A DNA stretch of 64,000 bases from CAVTYH01 sp963773875 (lineage in GTDB: Bacteria > Planctomycetota > Planctomycetia > Pirellulales > JADZDJ01). The position numbers and the translations under genes were made by a program. How positions within the stretch are numbered: the stretch's first letter is position 1; every line of letters starts with the position of its first letter. This document shows positions 57,316 to 64,000 of this stretch, in pieces. The DNA is taken from the NCBI GenBank assembly GCA_963773875.1, contig CAVZCV010000015.1:62001-126000 (forward strand), given 5' to 3'. The notes beneath the pieces were generated by a model that searched no databases, was not told the origin of the DNA, and saw nothing but the letters and a program-made list of their open reading frames with translations.

Positions 57316-58684
57316 AAAATCGCGCCATCACGATGCGATCGCTTTCTTGCTCGGCCGCATCGACTATGAACGGGCGATGACAATACCTTACGCCCAGCGG
57401 GAATTTCGGCTTGAACGAATGCGCGAGCTGCTGGTCCGGCTTGGCAACCCACATGACCGGCTAAAAATCGTGCATGTCGCCGGCACGAAGGGCAAAGGTT
57501 CCACGTCGGCAATGCTCGCGTCGATTCTTTCAGCGGCCGGATATCGCACGGGGCTGTACACTTCCCCGCATTTGGATCGGCTGGAAGAGCGCGTGATGGT
57601 CGACGGCATTCCTTGCTCGGCGGCGGAGTTCTCCAACCTGGTTGATCGACTGCGGCCAATTGTCGAGGACATGGATCGCCAGTTCGCACAACATGTTCCT
57701 CCGGAAACAGGGCCGACTTACTTCGAGATAATCACAGCCATCGCAATGTTGCATTTCACGGCCATGGAAGTGGACGCGGCCATATTAGAGGTCGGATTAG
57801 GCGGCCGTTTGGACAGTACCAATGTTTGCAAACCATTGGTGTCTGTGATCACAAGCATCAGCTTCGATCATATGCAGCAACTCGGAAACACGTTAACGGC
57901 CATCGCGGCAGAGAAAGCCGGAATCATCAAGCCTGGCGTTCCGATTGTCAGCGGCGTTACCGAAGCTGAACCGCGCGACGTAATTGCGGCGATCGCAAGC
58001 AAATGCGGCTCAAAGCTCATTCAACTCGGCGACAATTTCGAATTTCGATACAAGCCGCCACGGAATTTGGATTGCAATTCGGCGATTCAATCTGCGAATG
58101 TCGACTTTCACGATTGCAGAAACGGACGACAACTCATCGGGCTCACACTTGGCTTGATCGGACGGCATCAAGCAGCCAATGCCGCGGTCGCTATTGCGAC
58201 GATCAATGAACTGCAGGCCGTAGGTTGGCATGTGCCAGACACCGCCATTCGCCAGGGATTAGCCGACGCTCGATCCCCGGCGCGAGTCGAGATTGTCGCT
58301 CATGAGCCAACGGTGGTGATCGACGCCGCGCACAATGTAGCATCGGTCACATCGCTGCTGGAAACAATCAATGAAAGCTTCGCGGCAACACGACGGATTC
58401 TGATCTTCGCCACGACGCAAGAAAAAGATATTTGCGGAATGCTGCAACTGCTCTTACCGCAATTCGAAACAGTAATCTTCACGAGGTATTCAACCAACCC
58501 GCGATCCGTTGCCGTCGAGGAGCTCGAATCGCTCGCTGCGGAACTTTCGGCCGGGAAGCGTCACATATGCCCCGATCCCGCATCGGCATGGAAAATGGCG
58601 CAAGAGTTAGCTACGCCTGAGCATCTAATTTGCATCACCGGCTCATTCTACTTAGCTGCAGAAATGAGGGCAGCCATTCTGTAA
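57296..58684 (+). CDS. folC: Folylpolyglutamate synthase / dihydrofolate synthase
   Basis: This 462-residue Mur-ligase-family enzyme adds glutamate to folates and probably joins dihydropteroate to glutamate. It has the P-loop VHVAGTKGKGSTSAMLASIL, the YTSPHLDRLEERVMVDG loop, VGLGGRLDSTNV and SISFDHMQQLGNTLTAIAAEKAGIIKPG. A C-terminal domain with VIDAAHNVASVTSLLETI completes the family layout. The ATG at 57296 lies inside the HAD gene (20-base overlap). Earlier in-frame starts do not show family character. Confidence 0.92.
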   Translation: MTPLAFEKSRHHDAIAFLLGRIDYERAMTIPYAQREFRLERMRELLVRLGNPHDRLKIVHVAGTKGKGSTSAMLASILSAAGYRTGLYTSPHLDRLEERVMVDGIPCSAAEFSNLVDRLRPIVEDMDRQFAQHVPPETGPTYFEIITAIAMLHFTAMEVDAAILEVGLGGRLDSTNVCKPLVSVITSISFDHMQQLGNTLTAIAAEKAGIIKPGVPIVSGVTEAEPRDVIAAIASKCGSKLIQLGDNFEFRYKPPRNLDCNSAIQSANVDFHDCRNGRQLIGLTLGLIGRHQAANAAVAIATINELQAVGWHVPDTAIRQGLADARSPARVEIVAHEPTVVIDAAHNVASVTSLLETINESFAATRRILIFATTQEKDICGMLQLLLPQFETVIFTRYSTNPRSVAVEELESLAAELSAGKRHICPDPASAWKMAQELATPEHLICITGSFYLAAEMRAAIL

Positions 58685-60010
58685 TCAGGCAGCGTCAGCG
58701 GGCTTTAGATTGCTACTCAATTGCGACTCGATATATTCAATTGCTTTCTTAAGAGGTGGATCGTTCCTTGGTGCGTCCTGTGTATTCGTATCAATATCCT
58801 TGTGATCGCCGTGGGGTCGAACAATGTCGCGGTCGCGACGCCATTGCATCCATTTCTTCTCGTCGTCGCCGGCAAGTTTCACCATAAATCCATCGTTGGG
58901 ACTTACTCCCCATTCGTCGGTTTCCTTTGCTCCTTGGTGACGATGGATATTCTTGCCGTTGGGCCGCAGGTAACCGGCGGTCGTGAGCTTTAGCATCCCT
59001 TCGCGGCCTGGCAAGTCGATTACATTTTGAACCGTGCCTTTGCCGTAGCTTCGCTGGCCAATGACCACCGCGCGATGATTATCTTGCAGCGCCGCCGCCA
59101 CAATTTCCGCCGCACTGGCCGAGTGATCGTTGATGAGCACGACGAGCGGAATTTCAAGAAACTTCTCACCGGAGCCGGACGCCGTGTATTTGCGCTCGCC
59201 CGTCCCGCGGCCTTTAATACTCACAATCGGTTTGCCTTCCGGCAAAAACATGTCGCACACTTCCTTCGCCGCGGGAAGTATACCACCGGGATCATTTCGT
59301 AAATCGATGACGATCCCCTGCACGCCGCGCGCTTTAAGCTGACTCATGGCCGCGTGCATCTCGCTCACCGTGCGTTCACCAAAACTCGCAATGCGGATGT
59401 AACCAATGTTCGGATGGTGTTCGATTAGAAAGTCCCATCGATCGTCCGAGCCTCGCGTATCGCCCAGAACTGAATCGACATTGATTACCTCGCGCGGAAC
59501 CGAAAACTTTTTGGGCTCACTCTCGCCGGAACGTTCAACCGTAATCTCAACCGGCTCCCCCGGTGCGCCGCGAATGTGCGAAGTGGCCTCATCGTACTTC
59601 ATCCCTTTCGTCGTCTTGCCGTCGATGGCCGTAATGACGTCGCCCGCCAGAATTCCCGCGCGATATGCGGGCGAACCGACGATCGGGCTGATCACTGTCA
59701 GTTGACCCGTTTGCGGATCGACGGAAACTTGTACGCCGATGCCGCCGAACTCGCCGGTCAAAAGCTCTTCAAAATCGGCGGCCTCGCGCGGCGGGAAGTA
59801 TTCCGAGTACGGGTCACCCAATTCGCTGAGCATGCCCCGCACTGCGCCGGACCAGAGAGTCGCCCGATCGACGTTGTCGACGTACCGATGTTCAATCAGA
59901 TCGGCCACATCGGAAAAGTATCGGCCCAACGGGTTGCGATCCGTTGTCTGGTAGCAAACAAACGAGATGAATGCGGCCGCCAGAATCAGCAAATAATTCC
60001 GCCGAGGCAT
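58685..60010 (-). CDS. ctpA: S41 family C-terminal processing protease
   Basis: This 441-residue exported protease has an N-terminal signal anchor (MPRRNYLLILAAAFISFVCY), a PDZ domain at about residues 85-165 (FGGIGVQVSVDPQTGQLTVISP) and the S41 catalytic core. The core shows IRIASFGERTV, VIDLRNDPGGILPAA, the nucleophile Ser in LINDHSASAAEIVA and the general-base Lys in GQRSYGKGTVQ. It processes or degrades periplasmic proteins. The C-terminal 60 residues are charged and unusual. The ATG at 60010 is preferred over 60079. The gene follows rpsI by 31 bases on the same strand. Confidence 0.92.
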   Translation of the reverse strand: MPRRNYLLILAAAFISFVCYQTTDRNPLGRYFSDVADLIEHRYVDNVDRATLWSGAVRGMLSELGDPYSEYFPPREAADFEELLTGEFGGIGVQVSVDPQTGQLTVISPIVGSPAYRAGILAGDVITAIDGKTTKGMKYDEATSHIRGAPGEPVEITVERSGESEPKKFSVPREVINVDSVLGDTRGSDDRWDFLIEHHPNIGYIRIASFGERTVSEMHAAMSQLKARGVQGIVIDLRNDPGGILPAAKEVCDMFLPEGKPIVSIKGRGTGERKYTASGSGEKFLEIPLVVLINDHSASAAEIVAAALQDNHRAVVIGQRSYGKGTVQNVIDLPGREGMLKLTTAGYLRPNGKNIHRHQGAKETDEWGVSPNDGFMVKLAGDDEKKWMQWRRDRDIVRPHGDHKDIDTNTQDAPRNDPPLKKAIEYIESQLSSNLKPADAA

Positions 60011-60041
60011 AAAAGCACCCGACTTGTCGATCGCCCAACTG

Positions 60042-60455
60042 TTATCGCTTCGAGAACTGCGTTCCGCGGCGTGCGCCACGAAGTCCGTATTTCTTCCGTT
60101 CTTTCATACGTCCGTCGCGAGTCAAAAGACCGGAGTGACGCAACAATTCGTCCAGTTCTGAATCGAAAACCCGCAACGCTCGCGCGAGACCCAGCTTGCA
60201 CGCGCCCGCCTGGCCGTTTGGCCCGCCGCCATGCACGGAGATGGAAACATCGACAGCGTTGAGTTTGCCGGTTTGATTCAGCGCGTCGAGAACTTGAAAC
60301 CGCTCTTTGTCCGTCGGAAAGTAATCCTCGAGCTTGCGGTTATTGATGCTGATTTTTCCGGTGCCGGCCTTCAGGCGAACTCGCGCCACTGCCGTTTTGC
60401 GACGACCCGTGGCCAATGCATATCCGCCGGTCTTTTCTGAGGCAACTGTAGACAT
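60042..60455 (-). CDS. rpsI: 30S ribosomal protein S9 (uS9)
   Basis: This 137-residue protein is typical of uS9. It has ALATGRRKTAVARVRLKAGTGKISINNRKLEDYFP near the N-terminus, the HGGGPNGQAGACKLGLARALR block and the conserved basic C-terminal tail KYGLRGARRGTQFSKR, which reaches the P-site tRNA. It forms the usual L13-S9 pair: rplM lies 27 bases upstream on the same strand. Confidence 0.97.
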   Translation of the reverse strand: MSTVASEKTGGYALATGRRKTAVARVRLKAGTGKISINNRKLEDYFPTDKERFQVLDALNQTGKLNAVDVSISVHGGGPNGQAGACKLGLARALRVFDSELDELLRHSGLLTRDGRMKERKKYGLRGARRGTQFSKR

Positions 60456-60482
60456 GATTTTAAATTTGCGTGTTAACTTGTG

Positions 60483-60944
60483 TTATTTTTTGCCTAGTTC
60501 TTTGGGCTCCGGCATTTGCGCCTGATGCGGATGTTTATCGCCGGCGTAAACTTTGAGCTTGTCGAGCATCTTGGTTGCCAGCTTGTTCTTGGGCAGCATC
60601 CGGCGCACGGCTTCGATCAGAATCAAATCTGGGCGGCGATCGCGGCGATGCTCAGCGGTCTCAGAGCGCAAGCCGTGGTATCCGGTGTACCAGCGGTATT
60701 CCTTCTGTTGCCACTTCTTGCCGGTGAGCGCAATTTTGTCGACGTTCACCACAATCACAAAATCGCCGCTGTCGACATGCGGCGTGTAAGTTGGCCGGTG
60801 CTTGCCCATCAGCACCATGGCAATGTCGCTCGCTAAGCGGCCAGTTACTTTTCCAGCCGCATCGACCAGCAACCACTTCGGCTGCAGCTCGCCGGTCTTG
60901 GCCATGTACGTTTTCGGATTCGGTTTAATTTTCGTCGCAGGCAC
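60483..60944 (-). CDS. rplM: 50S ribosomal protein L13 (uL13)
   Basis: This 153-residue uL13 carries the family motifs KTYMAKTGELQPKWLLVDAAGKVTGRLAS, HRPTYTPHVDSGDFVIVVNVDKIALTGKKW and AVRRMLPKNKLATKMLDKLKVYAG. The start is a GTG at 60944 (residues VPATKIKP precede KTYMAK), supported by an AGGA ribosome-binding site about nine bases upstream. An in-frame ATG at 60905 would cut the conserved KTYMAK. It is the first gene of the rplM-rpsI operon. Confidence 0.96.
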   Translation of the reverse strand: MPATKIKPNPKTYMAKTGELQPKWLLVDAAGKVTGRLASDIAMVLMGKHRPTYTPHVDSGDFVIVVNVDKIALTGKKWQQKEYRWYTGYHGLRSETAEHRRDRRPDLILIEAVRRMLPKNKLATKMLDKLKVYAGDKHPHQAQMPEPKELGKK

Positions 60945-61027
60945 GATCAGTTTCCTAAGTTCAAATCCCCATCCGGGGAGGTTCCAAAAAGTCGAAACTA
61001 GCAATTTACTGGTTTTTGTGGTCGCCT

Positions 61028-61960
61028 TCAAGGCGGCGTTGAGGCCGATGCCGCCGGGCTTAAGCCTGTTTTCACCGCTTCTGCAACCGGCGAAAGCTGA
61101 TAAACCCGCACATAATCCACTTCATATTTCGCGGGAAAATCCGTTTTCGCTGGGTCGCCGCCTTCGGTTCCGCCAATCGCCAGATTCAAAATAATGTACT
61201 GCGGCTTGCCGACAAACGGATTGCTGCGCTGTGCGTCGGAGTTCACCGTTTGCTTTAAATCTTGCGAGTTCACTTTCACATCATCGAGAAACAGGTCAAT
61301 CCGATTCTCATCCCAATCCATTCGCCAAACATGGAACTTCGCTGACCAATCGTTCGGATAATCGCCAAGCTGCTTCACCGCGGAATTCCACGAGGCTCCG
61401 CCGCGTCGTTGCTGCCCGGCCCAGGCCACATTGAACTTCAGCATGCCACGGTAATACTCCATGATGTCGATCTCGCCCGCCGCCGGCCAACGACCGATTC
61501 CCAAACTCCAAAACGCGGGCCACAGCCCGGGCCGCGTATCAATGCGGGCTCGCATTTCTAATCTGCCATACGTCCATTGCTGGAGGCCGCGTGTGGTCAA
61601 ACTGGCCGATGTGTACTCCGCGAATTCTCGGCTCCGCTGCCAACGCGGACTGCTGGCATCGTAATTCGGATTTTTAACCCGCTGTTCCTTGGCTTCGATC
61701 AACAGCAAGCCATTTTCGCAGTGTGCATTTTCCGGCTGATACCATTGCGCTTCTTCGTTGCGAACAAAGCCGCGCTCATAAGTCCAATTCTTCGGATCGG
61801 GCGAGCCGTCTTTATCGAACTCGTCCGACCAAACCAATTTGTATTCGCCCGGTGCCAATTTTGCTGCCGCGTCGCTCTTCTCATCCGCCGATGCCCGATG
61901 CCAACAAACAATCACCGCGATCAGGCAAACTGCAGCGGCGATAGTTCGAGGTCGGTCCAT
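61028..61960 (-). CDS. GH16 family endo-beta-glucanase
   Basis: This 310-residue secreted enzyme has a signal peptide (IAAAVCLIAVIVCWHRASA) and a GH16 beta-jelly-roll domain. It shows LVWSDEFDKDGSPDPKNWTYERG, the substrate cleft stretch GRLEMRARIDTRPGLWPAFWSLG and the catalytic ExDxxE motif GEIDIMEYY (nucleophile Glu and acid/base Glu). Family members cleave beta-1,3- or mixed beta-1,3/1,4-glucans (laminarinases) or galactans. The strand ends with PKYIILNLAIGG-like sequence and EVDYVRVYQ. It is monocistronic. Confidence 0.9.
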   Translation of the reverse strand: MDRPRTIAAAVCLIAVIVCWHRASADEKSDAAAKLAPGEYKLVWSDEFDKDGSPDPKNWTYERGFVRNEEAQWYQPENAHCENGLLLIEAKEQRVKNPNYDASSPRWQRSREFAEYTSASLTTRGLQQWTYGRLEMRARIDTRPGLWPAFWSLGIGRWPAAGEIDIMEYYRGMLKFNVAWAGQQRRGGASWNSAVKQLGDYPNDWSAKFHVWRMDWDENRIDLFLDDVKVNSQDLKQTVNSDAQRSNPFVGKPQYIILNLAIGGTEGGDPAKTDFPAKYEVDYVRVYQLSPVAEAVKTGLSPAASASTPP

Positions 61961-62009
61961 GGTTTGTTCATTCGATATTGAGCGCGAATGCGGTTCGATC
62001 GTTCTCCAC

Positions 62010-62890
62010 CTAAACTGCGGCCGCCCGCTTTCCGGTCGGCGAAAGACCTGCGGCGGTCCACGCTTGAGTTAGTCGCTCGCCAGCGGTCTTCACAATCTGA
62101 TCGCGCTTCATGCCCTTGGTGTTCGCCGACGATACCGACGGCGTTATCGGCCCGTCGTAACCGAGCTCTGTCAGCGCGACCAGCACAGCCGGTACATCGA
62201 TCGTGCCATTTTCGCCCGGCAGCAACCGATCGGTATCTTGCAAACTCGCCGCCGGTTTATCGGCCGGTGCATCGGCCAGGATCACCGATACGATTCGATC
62301 GCCGACTTTGCGTGCTTCCTCGAAGCCATTGCCGACGACGTGCATTTCGAACAGGTCGACCGCTACGCCAATGTTGCTCGTGCGAATCATGCCGACCAGC
62401 GTCGCCAGCGCATCGAACGTATGGATGAACTGGAACGCGCGATCCTTTCGCAGTTCTGCGTTGGCGCGGAATTCCAATCCCAAGCACATTTTGTACTGCG
62501 CAGGAATTCGCCGAGCTCCGCCAACCGCCGGCGGTGAAATTCGAAGTTTTCATGATACGGCCGCAAATCGTTCGCCGGTGCAATGGTAGTGACGGCGCGC
62601 GTCAGGCCAACTTCCGAGGCCAGCTTGGCAACATCTGCCAGCGCAACCAGGCCGGCCTTGTAAACGTCGTCATCTTCATCCCACACCAGCGGCAAGCGGA
62701 ACGTGCCGAGCTTTAATCGCGCGCTGTCGATCAATCGCCGTGCATGCTGCAGATTGAAAGTCTTAACGGTCTGTTGAAAATCTGCGAGATCAAGCTCGAT
62801 GCCTTTAAAGCCATACGACAGCGACAGCTCGATCATCTCACTTTGCCGTCCGGTAATTCCCAGCGCGGCAGGACTCAAATTGCGAAACAT
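62010..62890 (-). CDS. Sugar-phosphate isomerase/epimerase (TIM-barrel), one frameshift
   Basis: The ~293-residue protein belongs to the xylose-isomerase-like TIM-barrel superfamily (AP endonuclease family 2). The first frame starts MFRNLSPAALGITGRQSEMIELSLSYGFKGIELDLADF and runs to ELGEFLRSTKCA. The second frame carries MCLGLEFRANAELRKDRAFQFIHTFDALATLVGM, NIGVAVDLFEMHVVGNGFEE and DAPADKPAASLQDTDRLLPGENGTIDVPAVLVAL. One base is missing near 62490. The conserved His and Glu metal ligands are spread over both parts. It probably isomerises or epimerises a sugar; the substrate is unknown. Confidence 0.8.
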
Positions 62891-63085
62891 TCCATCCCCT
62901 CGGCGGCCCAGGGCCAAAATTGAGAAACCCTGATTATTGCGAATCACTCGCCCGAAATGAAGGGTCCGCCGCGGCCGCTTGCGGTTTAACGCGCTTGCCG
63001 CCGTGTCGCCGCTACTCCCGCCAGCGTGTAGAAAGCTATACTTTCGCCACCCTTCCGCCACAAACCCGCACTTTGCGATCGACCC

Positions 63086-63958
63086 ATGACCCTGGTTCAT
63101 CTTCTGCAAATTCTCGTGCTGGCAATCGTGCAAGGCGCGGCCGAACTGCTGCCGATCTCCAGTTCGGCGCATGTAACCATTGCCGCCAAGCTGATGGATT
63201 ACCGCACCGATAACGTGTTCGAATGGACCTTCCTGCTCGTCATGCTGCACACCGGCACGATGTTTTCCGTGCTGGTTTATTTCTGGTCGCGCTGGAAAAA
63301 CTTGCGCAGCCAAATTCCCTCGCTCATCGTGGCCACGCTGTGCACCGGAGCGGTTGGCTTGCCTTTGAAGAAATTGATCGAACATTTCCTGAACCGCGGC
63401 GCGGCGCCGGGCGCGGAAGTGGAAATCGAAAGTCTGTTTCAGAACTTGCCGCTGATGGCCTGCTCGCTGGCAGCGGTCGGAATTCTGATCATCGTGGCCG
63501 GCATCATCGACGATCGCCGTCCCGGCGTGCTCGGGCGCATCGATCCCGTGCGCGGTGGCATCATCGGTGCCGTGCAAGGCCTCGCCTTGCCATTCCGCGG
63601 CTTTTCGCGCTCCGGCTCCACCATCTCCGCCGCCATGCTGACCGGCATTGCTCGACTCAAAGCGGAAGACTTCAGCTTCGCTCTGGCCGTGATCATCACG
63701 CCCGTCGTCATTGCCCGCGAAGTGCTGATGCTCATCAAACAGCACGGACAGGTTCCCGTTGGCGAGGCCACTGCCGGTAGCGCAAGCTTGGGTCAACTGT
63801 TTCTTCCGGGCCTCCTGGGCATGGTGTTCAGCTTCATCGCCGGTCTTGTTGCGCTGCGGTGGCTTTCCAACTGGCTGGACCAAGGCCGCTGGAAGTTCTT
63901 CGGCTTTTACTGCCTTGCCGCCGCGGCCGTGGTGCTGGCCATTTCGCGGATGCCCTGA
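63086..63958 (+). CDS. uppP: Undecaprenyl-diphosphatase
   Basis: This 290-residue BacA/UppP family integral-membrane enzyme dephosphorylates undecaprenyl diphosphate so that the lipid carrier can be reused in peptidoglycan and surface-polysaccharide synthesis. The family motifs are VQGAAELLPISSSAH (E-x-LP-x-SSxxH) near residue 15 and the second repeat IGAVQGLALPFRGFSRSGSTISAAM (PGxSRSG type). Seven to eight transmembrane helices are predicted. It is transcribed divergently from the isomerase gene, with the starts 195 bases apart. Confidence 0.95.
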   Translation: MTLVHLLQILVLAIVQGAAELLPISSSAHVTIAAKLMDYRTDNVFEWTFLLVMLHTGTMFSVLVYFWSRWKNLRSQIPSLIVATLCTGAVGLPLKKLIEHFLNRGAAPGAEVEIESLFQNLPLMACSLAAVGILIIVAGIIDDRRPGVLGRIDPVRGGIIGAVQGLALPFRGFSRSGSTISAAMLTGIARLKAEDFSFALAVIITPVVIAREVLMLIKQHGQVPVGEATAGSASLGQLFLPGLLGMVFSFIAGLVALRWLSNWLDQGRWKFFGFYCLAAAAVVLAISRMP

Positions 63959-64000
63959 CGCGAACCATGCTTTTGTGGTTGCCATCATTTGTTCACTCGC

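Noticed and set aside
62387..63988. A long minus-strand frame that starts opposite uppP
   Set aside because: Its first two thirds are antisense to uppP and lack protein character; only the part from 62890 onward is the true isomerase start.

Overview
The window looks like a chromosomal segment of a planctomycete (Pirellulales-like). The evidence is a DUF1559 prepilin-like protein with an H-X9-DG-type tail, exported giants with autotransporter-type beta-strand repeats, dockerin and PEP-CTERM tails, a CotH/lamin-tail protein with an N-terminal LEPR-type motif, a DUF6800 small basic protein, a short SecA paralogue and an FHA-GAF-PP2C phosphatase. The DNA is moderately GC-rich, and genes sit in short, mostly unlinked units on both strands.

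Layout. 1-5.2 kb: a partial exported repeat protein, a short SecA and a small membrane protein. 5.5-6.45 kb: no convincing protein gene, but a dense run of perfect hairpins framed by a plus-strand promoter-like sequence and a plus-strand intrinsic terminator, which I read as a large structured non-coding RNA. 6.5-20.6 kb: a zinc-ribbon membrane protein, a DUF1559 protein, an NtrC-type two-component pair, a GH18 protein, a PP2C phosphatase, a PEGA lipoprotein, an mlaEFD-type lipid transporter and an ABC-2 exporter. 20.6-34.6 kb: a mosaic exported protein, aguB-like amidase, bioD, GH57, galT, a membrane hydroxylase, small enzymes, and a TMTC-like membrane TPR protein. 34.6-37 kb: an Rhs-tail mini-ORF, a GC-rich esterase and a transposase remnant with REP-like palindromes. 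37-41.4 kb: a chromosomal integron with a frameshifted integron integrase, an attI region, five attC sites and six cassettes, two of them a tandem duplication. 42.2-64 kb: RMD1-like protein, FHA-GAF-PP2C, a sugar-catabolism cluster (Zn-dehydrogenase, FucU/RbsD, WD40-ThuA), the CotH/dockerin giant, Nudix, FemAB-like, HAD, FolC, CtpA, rplM-rpsI, GH16, a sugar-phosphate isomerase and UppP.

A recurring feature is single-base frame breaks in otherwise well-conserved genes, at least a dozen in the window. They hit housekeeping-type genes as well as mobile ones, and often lie in homopolymers or GC runs. Two cassettes that otherwise look identical differ by one C. This pattern suggests residual indel errors in the assembly rather than general gene decay, so most broken genes are described here as one gene. 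The exceptions are the integrase and the transposase remnant, which may be truly dead.

Functionally the region combines polysaccharide and alpha-glucan handling (GH18, GH57, GH16, GalT, FucU, dehydrogenase), cell-surface display (PEP-CTERM, dockerin, CotH), envelope maintenance (Mla, UppP, CtpA, ABC exporter) and signalling (NtrC pair, two PP2C-type phosphatases). No tRNA, rRNA or CRISPR array was recognised.
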